DNA of 64,000 nucleotides, from contig JALMGJ010000020.1 in assembly GCA_023362775.1 (NCBI GenBank), forward strand, positions 3,968,001 to 4,032,000. The letters are read 5' to 3'. The notes under the pieces were generated by a model that was given only the letters and a program-made list of their open reading frames with translations, was not told the origin of the DNA and made no database searches. This stretch comes from Charina bottae (Eukaryota; Chordata; Lepidosauria; Squamata; Charinaidae). Positions 55,424 to 64,000 of this stretch are shown here, one piece after another; within the stretch, counting starts at the first letter, position 1; every line of letters starts with the position of its first letter. The position numbers were made by a program, and so were the translations under genes.

Positions 55424-56284
55424 GGAGATGTATATAAAAAGAAAAGACCAAAGTAGATGAAATTACTTAGGAAGTTCTTTGGATCCCAGCCAATCTCTCT
55501 CTTATACAACATCCTTAAAATCTATAAATTTGATCCTGAAATAAACTGAAATACCACAGAGAAAATAATGTTAACAAGAAACATTCTAAGAAGTACATTC
55601 TGTTTTCAGGACTGATGTTTTAAGCTATTGATAATAAATGGACTTCTGACTATGAATTTTTTTCCTAAAATGCTTAAATCAAATATAGTTTCCATAGGGA
55701 AGCCTTCAAACCTTCCATAACTGTTATTATTTTGCAAGGCACTCTGCCCTTCTCTTTCCTATCTTCTATTGAAGTAAAAAGTCATTGAGCTCAGATTCAA
55801 ATAACGTAAGAACTGTTCTGAATTATTGCTCTTATGGGTTATACTGTCTACTTTAAAGAAATACCAACTGTAACATTTTTATACGGTGGAAGATTGCCAT
55901 CTCTCATCAATTCAATAATTAATCTTAGCAAACTTATCTTTCCATAATCTTTTCTTTTCATGCACCACTGAAATAACAGGCAACCAAACTGCTAGCCAGC
56001 TCTGCAACCAATAATATAAAGAAGATTTTCCAATTATAGAGCACAATTAATTTATTTGGTATCAACATGCAGGCAATAAGTGACTGGCTGCTATAAGGAC
56101 AAGTTGCAAATTGCATTGGAACTCTCTAAAAAGTTTGAACTTTGGTGTGTAGATGTATTTTGATTTAAGTTGGAATATGCATATTGCTAAGTTTATCAAA
56201 TATTGGGACTCATTGAATTTCTCTATCATTACTTGTACATACAATCATAAAATGTATCAACTTGTTTAATCACTGCTGGAACCC
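55424..56284. other. Intronic-type DNA
   Basis: No gene or bounded repeat recognised. Confidence 0.4.
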
Positions 56285-56638
56285 ACTACTACTGTATTCC
56301 CCAAAGACAGCCATACAGCTAAACAGCTCCAGCAAAAGGGAACGCACTATCTCTAAAGCCAGAGAATAGCTTTTATACAAATTTTCCTGATGTCCAGCTG
56401 AAATCTACCTCCCTTTAACTTAAACCCAAGTTAATTTGACATTCAAATATAATAGGACCAATGCAGAATAGAGAGGAACAGTGACTTCTTTTGATCTTGA
56501 CACTATACTTTTGTTGATGCATCCCAGGGTTACATTTGCATTTTTTGCTGATGCTTCACACTGTTCACCCGTATCTTTTTTGCCTGTGCAACATGGTCCA
56601 CCCCACCTCATGCCTTTGATTTTTCTTATACAAATGAA

Positions 56639-56882
56639 GAGAGCCAGTTTGGTGTAGTGATTAAGGTATCAGGCTGGAGATTGTGAGTTCTAGCCCTGCC
56701 TTAGGCACAAAGCCAGCTGGGTGACCTTAGGCCAGTCATTCTCCCTCAGCCCTAGGAAGGAGGCAATGGCAAACCACTTCCAAAAAACCTTGCCAAGAAA
56801 ACTGCAGAGACTTGTCCAGGCAGTCGCCACGAGTCAATGCTGACTTGAAGGCAACACACAAACACTCACAAACCACAAACCC
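56639..56882 (+). mobile_element. Sauria-type SINE in the CR1
   Basis: TSD ACAAATGAA (56630-56638 and 56883-56891). Head GAGAGCCAGTTTGGTGTAGT, B box GAGTTCTAGCCCTGCC, GGCAATGGCAAACCACTTCC, CTTGCCAAGAAAACTGCAGA, and a BovB-like CACGAGTCAATGCTGACTTG end with an ACA-rich tail. Confidence 0.9.
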
Positions 56883-57029
56883 ACAAATGAAAGGTTTTGC
56901 ATTAGTTTCTGCTGAAATCCATATTGTTGGTTTCTGCCCATTTTTCCACCTTGTCAAGATCCTCCTATACTGTATCTTGATACTGTTCTGTAAGGTATTT
57001 GCTATCTCAGTCATATCAAATTAAATCAG

Positions 57030-57535
57030 TTTATTACAGCCTGAAGGCCAAATACAGTAAAATATCTAATAGTAGAACTGTTACGTACATCTATATATAT
57101 AACAGAAAAACGTAAAAAGTAAAATATGATCTAAAAATAAATAAGAACATATATAATATAATAAAATAAAAATAGTATAATAAAAAGTGATGAATAAATG
57201 AGTATCCAAGCTTAATTAATGGTGTGACGTATTGTACAGATGGTAACACAAAACTGGGTAACTTGAGAGGATATTTTTGAGTCCTTGTCCGAAAGAATGG
57301 TAAGTAGAAATCACACTCCTTGCCCGGAAATTTCTTCAAGATTGGATATACGAAGATCTGTCTAGAATCCTTATATAGGGAGCAGCATACTAGCATATGG
57401 CTTAGAGTTTCTATTGAGCCATCACCATATGGACATAACCGGAGAGACATGGGAATACCCTTAAAACATTCAAAAACTATTTGCTACCTCCCTTACCTTT
57501 GTCTTACCTGGACATTCTGAATTCTAAAATTGTAT
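57030..57535 (-). pseudogene. LINE 3' end with Cys-His motif, inside the CR1
   Basis: The minus-strand reading from about 57450 gives SLRLCPYGDGSIETLSHMLVCC, then SLYKDSRQIFVYPILKKF, homologous to the C termini at 12560 and 16970 of the unclassified LINE. The 3' hairpin segment reads GGCCTTCAGGCTGTAATAAA on the minus strand (about 57050-57030). Most of the ORF is missing. Confidence 0.7.
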
Positions 57536-58010
57536 TTTCTAACCCCTCATCCAGACCATTTTAAATTCACTGAACAGCAGGGGACCTAAAAATGGGCCCC
57601 TATAATTTGCTACTGAATGCTTCCTTCCAGTTTGACACAGAGCCACTGATGTGTATAAATCATGTGTATCATTGGGTAGGACCATTCGGCTAGCTCTGTA
57701 TCCATCTATTGGTAGAATTGTCTGGCCCACATTCTGCCCTCTACTAGGATCTCATGAGAGCCTTGATCAAATGCTTTGCTGAAGTCAAGATACATTATGT
57801 CCACCACTTTCCCGTGATCAACTAAGCTGGTTACTTTATCCAAAAAAGAGGGTTAATATCATATGAGTTATTCTTGATAATCCCATCCTGGCTCCTCCAA
57901 AGCAATATCTTCTCTCCTAAACCATTGTTTAGCATAAATAATGCATAACTTAAGCATGGCTCATATCAGTATAGTCTTGTAATGATTTCAAGAGTCTTTC
58001 TTTGCATTAA

Positions 58011-59555
58011 CATAGTATGTCCTGGCACAAATGGGTACTATTTAAAGAAAAACAGAAATGGCTGAAAACTCTGCTGAACTGTCTTCAGCAAGATGGAAAA
58101 CTGATAACATCAGTTTTCAACCAAGAGCAAGGAATTCAGAGCCTGCTATAATCAAGGAGAATTTTGGATGGGGAGCATTTTTAAAGCCACTCTCCCCTTT
58201 AATGTCTCTGTGTAGGTATGCTTCCTGTCCCCGTAATGGACGGGAACCTGTAAGGCACAGCTGATGTCAGAGGGATGTTTTGTTATGAGAAAGAGATGAT
58301 CATCTCACATTTATCCTCACTTTGATTTAATGGCTGTTTTCCTGCAGAAACTGTTCCATATAAAAAGAAGCAACATTGGTGCCTCCTTTCAAAAATATAC
58401 CCTGAACTTCATCTATGTGCTTTATATACTGTACATAATACATGTTCAGAGTAGCCATCCTGATTGATATGCAGTACGGTAATTAGGGTGTGATAAGTAG
58501 GACTGTTTATAAAATGCTTGGCTTCTTTCTTGAGCTCCCTCCCACATAAATTTAGCTGCAGAGCAATTACTGCTCACTTGTGCTACTAGGTGGATCTTAT
58601 TAGCTTCAGACAAGATAAATGAGGGCTTTGAATGCCCCTTGACCAGGGCAAGAAAAAATGAATAAGCTGCCTGGGAAAACCCAGCAGGGAAGAAGGTTGG
58701 CAGCAGAAGGAAAGAATATCCACAACCTGATGGAGCTGGAATGCTTCCATTTAAGCTATTCGCTGCAAATGAAAACTAGTGATTTTTCATTTTAGTTGTG
58801 CAAGCACATCAAGTAACAAAAATAAAATCAAATAAGGAAAATAAACAGGATGAAACCAGACAAGAGAAGATAGAAACATAAGCATACTTGAAACTGTGTT
58901 TGCAAGCACCAGGGGAAATAAATTTCTCCCTACAAAATGCTGCAAACCCTACAGATTTACTAAACATTAATAGAAGACAGAAGAAAAATGATTTTTTAAA
59001 TGGTTTGGCCAATACATTTTGTTCTGCAAGACAGGAGACAGAAATGTTTCCCAGGGCCTTGCAGAAATAGACTAGAAGAAATCCTCAGTCATTTGCTCCA
59101 TGCGGACAAAGGTGTGAATGATGGGGAATATTTTGAAACCTGCCTTCCAGAACTGCAGGGGGTATCAGCTGTATTCACCACTGAGTTAAAGCCTTTCTCG
59201 CTGGAAAATTCAGAATTGATATTTGTCATAGCAATGAGGATTTTTAATTAAAGGGAACCAAGGTGACACCTTATTACTCGCCAGGACAAACAGCTAATTG
59301 AATTGCACAATCATAAACAGGCTTCTTTATTACCCCCTTTGCCATGAAGAAGGAGAGTTGAGCACGGTCCTCAATGGAAAGCCATACGCTAATAGCCGAT
59401 GGGCAGATCTAGACCACGTACTAAGGGACAGAGCAACCAGCATCAGTTCCAAAAAGCATGCTGTGGCTATACTAGATGGAGGTGAGCACCGCCACTTGAG
59501 ACAGTAATTAATTTATATATATAACAGCGTAACAGCTGTTATAACACCATAACAG
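58011..59555. other. Intronic-type DNA
   Basis: No gene recognised. 58530-58640 (around AGCTGCAGAGCAATTACTGC) is repeat-free and could be a conserved non-coding element; unverified. Confidence 0.35.
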
Positions 59556-59604
59556 CAGCAAGCTATATATATATATATATATATATATATAGCATGACAG
59601 CAGC

Positions 59605-59651
<47 letters not shown>

Positions 59652-59652
59652 C
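59556..59652. repeat. (TA)n and (GATA)n microsatellites
   Basis: TATA run at about 59563-59590 and about eleven GATA units at 59608-59650. They abut, and probably cut off, the gypsy pol remnant. Confidence 0.9.
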
Positions 59653-59977
59653 ATTTTGATAATTTGGCATATAATTGATTTTGCAACAAACGTTTCAACA
59701 CTTCCTTCACCAAGCGTACATGTTCTTCCATCGTTTCAATCAAAATATCATTGAGGTAGACCAATACCCCCCTGAATAAAAAGTCATGTAATACTTCATT
59801 TATCAAATTCATGAATACCCCAGGGGCCCCCTTTAACCCAAAAGGCATTACTAGATATTCAAAAGACCCCAACTGGCAATTAAACTGGTGCAACCTGAAT
59901 CTAGCATCCCTACCAAGTCCATGCTGCCCCAGACTCCCAGTGTCTCTAATTGCAATCCCACAAACATGGCTGGACAA
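59653..59977 (-). pseudogene. Gypsy reverse transcriptase fragment
   Basis: Minus-strand reading [20 protein letters not shown], then [17 protein letters not shown] and [12 protein letters not shown], the central palm of a Ty3/gypsy RT. The expected YxDD appears as YLND, so the second catalytic residue region is altered. Then a [15 protein letters not shown] connection-type stretch ends at the microsatellite. Same family region as the fragment at 128..922. Confidence 0.85.
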
Positions 59978-60569
59978 GTTCCACTCACCATTGGATCCAC
60001 GTGCCCATTTGCTACAGCCTGTCCTTCAGCACCACTTAGAGCAGGCTCTTGTCATTTCCCGATGGGTCAGCTTCTTCCTCAGCAGCATCCCCCCCAAAAG
60101 AGAGAGGGCAAACTCCTCCCTCCATGGTGCCGGCTGCTGCTCCTTTGTTCTTCGGTCATGGGGTCCTGGTGCTGCTGCTCCCAGCCTTGCTTCTCACCGT
60201 GTTCGCTGATTGCAGACAATTAGCGATGCAGTGGCCCTTTCGACTGCACTTGAAGCACAGTCCTTGTTTCATCCGGGGCTCCTTCTCTTCGTCCCATGAT
60301 TTACGTGTTCACCCTCTCACTGGGGGAATGATCGGCACCTCTTGTCTCTTTTCTCCTGCTTGGTGCCTCTGCTTTCGCTTAACGTGAATTCTCATATCTT
60401 CCACTAAACCAGCCAGGCAAATCCACCCCATCAGGGTTTCAGGGTCTCCTCTAGCTAGAGACGACTCTAATATCTCTGGATGCAGGCCCTCTTGGAAATA
60501 TTCAATCTTCAGTGACTCTGGCCAGTCTGTCAACTTCCCAGCCAGTCTCCTGAACTCCATGGCATATTC

Positions 60570-60669
60570 TGTCTGTAGCTTGAATCATGTCAACTGGATT
60601 TCTATTTTCTCAGTGGAAACGTTTCGCTCCTTATCCTAGGAGCTTCTTCAGTCTGAGCAAAGTTAGTAA
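60570..60669. mobile_element. 100-bp PLE terminal insertion
   Basis: Sequence from TGTCTGTAGCTTGAATCATG to GAGCAAAGTTAGTAA, identical in extent to the first 100 bases of the PLE at 21512, flanked by GGCATATTC (60561-60569 and 60670-60678). It contains the hammerhead-like motif and nothing else. Confidence 0.9.
60609..60657 (-). ncRNA. Hammerhead-like motif in the 100-bp PLE insert
   Basis: CTCAG, CTGAAGA, A, GCTCCTA-GGAT-AAGGAGC, GAAACGTTTCC, ACTGAG on the minus strand. One stem II position differs from copy 2. Confidence 0.48.
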
Positions 60670-61861
60670 GGCATATTCAGAAACCGACCTGCTTCCCTGC
60701 TTAATATGCTGCAAGCTTGTGTTGGCTCTCATTCTAGAGAGGGGGTCTTTAAACCTCATCCTCAAAGGTGTCATGAAACTTTCAAAGTCTTCTAACTCTG
60801 GTGACTCGGCATCATGCAATTTTACAAGCCAATCCGCTGCCTCTCCCTCCAGCTGAGCTGAAACGTGCTGCACTTTAGTGTCTTCTGTGGCAAAAACTGC
60901 CTCAAACTCATCCATGAAACCCCTCACATGAGTCAGGAAGCAAGCTAGGTTCTTGAGTTCCCCACTGAACTTTACCTTCAAGTCTCTTCCTCTGAAGGGC
61001 TTGTTCCATCCTGGAACTCCCTTTGGTGACCTCGCCGGGCTCCAGCCATAAGGGGGACGAGCGGTCTCAGCCACCCTGCATCCTTCAGTCCCCACATCCA
61101 TCTCTGTGTCACTGCCTCCCCCTTCGATGGGCTGTGGGGTGGCAGCCCTGGAACTCACCACTTCAGCACTGGCAGCCATTCTCACTCATATTTTGAAGCA
61201 GCTGCTCAATGGTTCCCTGCAGAGTCACCATCTGACCTCTTAGGGAATTCATTTCCCTTTCTACTTTTCCCATTTGCCTCTCGGGCACCAGCAAGGAGGG
61301 GAGGGGGCCACTCCCTTGCATTGTTAACCACTGAGTGGGGTCCTGCTCCATTCTGTATCCCACCTCCTGGGCCCAGGTACACTTGGCCACCCCCACTGCT
61401 CGGGATAAGGGTACCTCTGCCTCCGGGGTGGGAAGAATCCTTCTTCTGACTGTCACATGCGGTTCACCTCATTGGGAAATTCCTCCCATCCTCACTCTGC
61501 TCTTCTCCTTCACAGTTCGGTTGGAGGCTCTCTCGGGTCGAACTCCACCCTCTTCCTCTCTCCTTCCAAGGGAAGCATCTTCCTGCTCTGGGGATCCTTC
61601 CGTTACCTCCTCCATCTTGTGCCAGCTCCCCCATTGGGGGAGTCACTCTGTGACAGCCCCTCCCTACGCTCTCACCATTTCCATACTCCCCAGCCACAAA
61701 TCCTTCGCTAACAAGATGACAGTGCCATTCGGGCTGACCTTGGTGCCATTCCATCCAACTAAACAATTCTAATCAACATTCCTAACGACCCTGCAGGTAT
61801 GCCAGACTACCCCTCCCCCCCATACCTACTCTGGCAGGATGCTCCATCCTGACACGGTGTT

Positions 61862-63030
61862 GACAGGAGGGGAGAGGTCCAGCCTGCGGTCTCTATTCTG
61901 TGGGTGCTGCAGGGCTTGGTCCTCTCTCCCCTTTTGTTTAACATGTACATGAGGTCACTGGGTGAGGTCATCCGACAGTTTGGAGTGAGGTATCACCAGG
62001 ATGCTGATGATACCCAGTTTTACATATCCACCTCAGGTTGCCTGAGTGATGCTGTGAATGTCCTGTCCCAGTACTGGAGGCTGTGGGGGCCTGGATGCAG
62101 TGCAACAGGCTTTGGCTCAACCCAAGCAAGTCTGAGTGGCTTTGGGTGTTTGGACTTTATGGTGCCAGGGATCTTCATCTTTGGTTCTGGATGGTGTGGT
62201 ACTGCCTCAGACAATTTGGCGTGCAATTTGGAGGTCCTCCTGGACTCATGGCTCCTGCTGGAAGAGCTTATGGTAATATGGCTAGGAGGGCCTTTGCACA
62301 CCTTCAGGTTGTGTGCCAGTTGTGCCCATTCTTGGACCAGGAGGCCCTGCTCACTGTTACTCATGCCCTCGTGACCTCCTGTTTGGACTACTGCAATGCT
62401 CTGTACATAGGGCTGCTTTAAAGAGTGTATAGAAGCTTCAACTGGTGCAGAATGCAGCTGCATGAGTAGTAAATGGTGCTGGTTACTTGGCACATGTAAC
62501 ACCAGTACTCCGTGATCTGCACTGGCTGCTGTTGTGCTTGCAGGTGCAATTCAAGGTGCTGGTTGTCTCCTTTAAAGCCCTTCATGGCTTGGGGCCAGGT
62601 TACTTGAGGGACCGTCTCTCCCTGGTTATTTCTACTCATCCAATCTGGTCTGGCAGGATGGGCATACTCCAGGTCCTGTCAGCCAAAGATTGTTGGTTCA
62701 TTGGTGGGGCCCAGGAGGTGGGCCTTTTCTGCTGTAGCACCCACCCTATGTAACATTCTCTCTCCAGAGATTAGGATGGACCCAACCCTGCTGGCCTTTC
62801 GTAAGGCCCTAAAGACCTGGTTCTGAGCCTGGGCCTGGGGCCCCAAGTTTGTGAAGGGTTCTGACTTCTGGCTGTACTAGCGACTGTCGATTGTGATATC
62901 TTGCTCAGCTGCTGTGTATTTTAATTTTTGTATTTGTGATTGGAATTGTTTTTAATTTATTTTAAGATTGTTTGTCACCCAGAATCACTTGCTGAGATGG
63001 GCAGCCATACAAAATGAATAAATAGATCAG
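61862..63030 (+). pseudogene. 5'-truncated L2-like LINE
   Basis: Reads VLQGLVLSPLLFNMYMRSLG, EVIRQFGVRYHQDADDTQFY (YADD changed to DADD), a frameshifted WMQCNRLWLNPSKSEWLWVF, LCQLCPFLDQEALLTVTHAL and CLDYCNALYIGL, then a FKALHGLGPGYLRDRL-type C terminus. The 3' UTR ends GTCACCCAGAATCACTTGCT, GAGATGGGCAGCCATACAAA, then ATAAAT. Stops and frameshifts make it inactive. It starts within 10 bp of the gypsy terminus. Confidence 0.85.
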
Positions 63031-63046
63031 TCAATCGGTCCCGTCC

Positions 63047-63111
63047 GTCCATCCATCCATCCATCCATCCATCCATCCATCCATCCATCCATCCATCCAT
63101 CCATCCATCCA
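63047..63111. repeat. (CCAT)n microsatellite
   Basis: About 16 CCAT units directly downstream of the L2-like tail, probably expanded from it. Confidence 0.95.
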
Positions 63112-63359
63112 TAATATAGGAATATTCTGCTGCACAGCATTTTGTAGCTTCTGTACTTTTGTGGATAGACAGATGGATATATACTGTATCTTAATGAAGC
63201 ACAGATCTGGTAAACTATAAATGAAAATTATAATTTCACATTTTTTTCACAGTCTTTTTGGAATTGAGGGGGCATATAAATTGAAGTAATAAATAATAAA
63301 TAGATAACATTTGGTCTCCCAGCAATGTTTTTAGCATTGGGAACAGTTAAACAACAGTA
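63112..63359. other. Non-coding DNA
   Basis: Nothing recognised. Confidence 0.4.
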
Positions 63360-63565
63360 GATTATTCAGCAGGTGGCAGCATATAACTGATTTAGCTGAT
63401 CTGGAAAAAAGATCTCATTAGTATTTGGATGGGAGACCACCAGGGAATCCTAGAACTGTAGGCTAGACTGGAAAGTTTAAAAAACATCCCAAAAGAAAGC
63501 AGTGGCAAAGCAGTTCTGTATTATTTTTATATGTCTATGTCATCATGAAGTTGAGTTTGACTTGA
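63360..63565 (+). mobile_element. 5S-rRNA-derived SINE
   Basis: TTAGCTGATCTGGAAAAAAG, then AGTATTTGGATGGGAGACCA and CCAGGGAATCC, match the 5S rRNA A-box-to-C-box region with few changes. A body with AGCAGTGGCAAAGCA follows, and a tail GTCATCATGAAGTTGAGTTT resembling the RTE 3' end. Limits approximate. Confidence 0.8.
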
Positions 63566-64000
63566 CACCCGGTGGGGACATGGCGGACTGAACAGCTGTG
63601 CTTGCGGGCTCCGTGGGTAGAACTGACAAGGTGGCAGTTTTTTTGGGCTCAGGCAGGTTTTTCCTGAAGACCTGGAGCATTTTCACAGACAGAAAACACT
63701 CAGAATTATCCCATTTGCCCCCCCAGAATGGCGACTTGCAGTCAGAGGATCGTAAACAGCGTTTGCTCTAATCTGGTAAGAGCCACCATGAAGCTGGGAC
63801 GTCACCATTTCCAAGCCGCGCTGTAGCCTTAAAGGGACACTAAGACTGGCCGCCCCATTTCTAAAACACCCAATTTATATCTTTTTAAGTTTATGTACCC
63901 TAAGAGAGGCTTTCTACAGCAAGGAGAAGCGATCTCTCTTGGTGCTTATTGTTATTTTCCGGGATTAATTTTTAAAAATCTTTTAAAGTTTTGGCTTGTT
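63566..64000 (+). mobile_element. L1-like 5' end, continues beyond the window
   Basis: GGGGACATGGCGGACTGAAC, then GCTTGCGGGCTCC, and a long GC-moderate leader without ORF. The ATGGCGGACTGA motif matches the 5' part of 53795..55405, suggesting an L1-type 5' UTR running off the edge. Weak evidence. Confidence 0.4.

Larger units (their letters stand above)
56285..58010 (-). pseudogene. CR1 LINE, old copy with two nested inserts
   Basis: Plus-strand text characteristic of reverse-complemented CR1: AAATCTACCTCCCTTTAACT and CATCCCAGGGTTACATTTGC before the SINE, then TCCACCTTGTCAAGATCCTC after it, and after the second insert AAATGCTTTGCTGAAGTCAA and GATACATTATGTCCACCAC. The last corresponds to the RT block encoding V(D)IIYLDFSKAFD on the minus strand. 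Heavily decayed. Confidence 0.65.
60040..61185 (-). pseudogene. Gypsy gag with zinc knuckle, split by PLE fragment
   Basis: Minus-strand ORF from 61185: a retrotransposon-gag core with LACFLTHVRGFMDEFEAVF, AADWLVKLHDAESPELEDFE and SRSVSEYA. It is interrupted at 60669 and resumes at 60561 with MEFRRLAGKLTDWPESLKIE and EGLHPEILESSLA. A CFKCSRKGHCIANC zinc knuckle (C-x2-C-x4-H-x4-C) lies at about 60261-60220. Gag packages element RNA in cytoplasmic particles. An upstream coiled-coil-like reading (61456..61163, MEREMNSLRGQM-like) belongs to its N terminus in another frame. Confidence 0.82.
59653..61854 (-). mobile_element. Ty3/gypsy element remnant (gag and part of RT), broken
   Basis: It runs right to left. 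It begins at 61854 with TGTCAGGATG and LTR-like sequence also found in the solo LTR 40855..41368. A gag region and a zinc knuckle follow, then a jump directly into reverse transcriptase near 59960. Protease and the first half of RT are absent, so there was an internal deletion. The left end is replaced by microsatellite, with no integrase or 3' LTR. A 100-bp PLE fragment sits in gag at 60570. Confidence 0.82.

Noticed and set aside
63380..63450. 5S rRNA gene
   Set aside because: Only part of 5S is present and a SINE body and tail follow; the other two copies have the same chimeric layout.

Overview
The window is nuclear DNA from a squamate reptile (lizard or snake). It holds one recognisable host exon in a sea of transposable elements. 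The repeats point to Squamata: two lineages of RTE/BovB LINE, tRNA-headed SINEs whose 3' ends match the BovB tail (Sauria-SINE type), 5S-rRNA-headed SINEs, CR1, L2-like and L1-like LINEs, Penelope-like elements (PLEs), Ty3/gypsy elements, retroviral-type solo LTRs and hAT/mariner MITEs. Species cannot be settled from sequence alone.

Host gene: a 127-bp exon on the minus strand at 49578..49704, with good splice sites, encodes a WD40 segment that I recognise as the C-terminal propeller of SPAG16 (PF20), an axonemal central-apparatus protein. No other exon was recognised, so the window appears to be intron of a very large gene transcribed right to left.

Layout. 1-3.0 kb: gypsy pol remnant and anonymous DNA. 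2.9-7.5 kb: old CR1 (+) split by a full-length RTE/BovB (-) with an unbroken 1010-codon ORF and a 10-bp target-site duplication (TSD). 7.7-10.4 kb: probable LTR and two hAT MITEs. 11.6-13.4 kb: CR1 remnant, then a three-level nest (mariner-type MITE, LINE 3' end, SINE). 13.9-17.3 kb: hAT MITE and a decayed LINE with a second MITE inside. 18.9-24.3 kb: full-length BovB interrupted by a PLE with an open 649-codon RT/GIY-YIG frame, both with TSDs. 24.8-29.7 kb: MITE and a long L2-like LINE with a solo LTR and a fragment of its own family inside. 30-47 kb: intronic DNA with CR1 and L2 remnants, 5S SINE, solo LTRs, MITEs and SINEs. 47.6-49.1 kb: PLE hairpin and a SINE carrying a head-to-head PLE. 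49.6 kb: SPAG16 exon. 51-58 kb: L2, SINE and RTE fragments, a 1.6-kb L1-type element with an 18-bp TSD, and a CR1 with nested SINE and LINE. 59.5-64 kb: gypsy gag/pol remnant carrying a 100-bp PLE terminal insert, truncated L2, microsatellites, 5S SINE and an L1-like 5' end.

The most unusual material is the PLE family. Three insertions share palindromic ends, asymmetric tails and a hammerhead-ribozyme-like motif, and one is only about 100 bp long yet has its own TSD. Also notable are the intact RTE, six hAT MITEs with matching ends but different GC-rich cores, and the L1-type element lacking a recognisable ORF2. Nesting gives relative ages: CR1 and L2 oldest, then BovB and SINEs, with PLEs, hAT MITEs and the intact RTE among the youngest.
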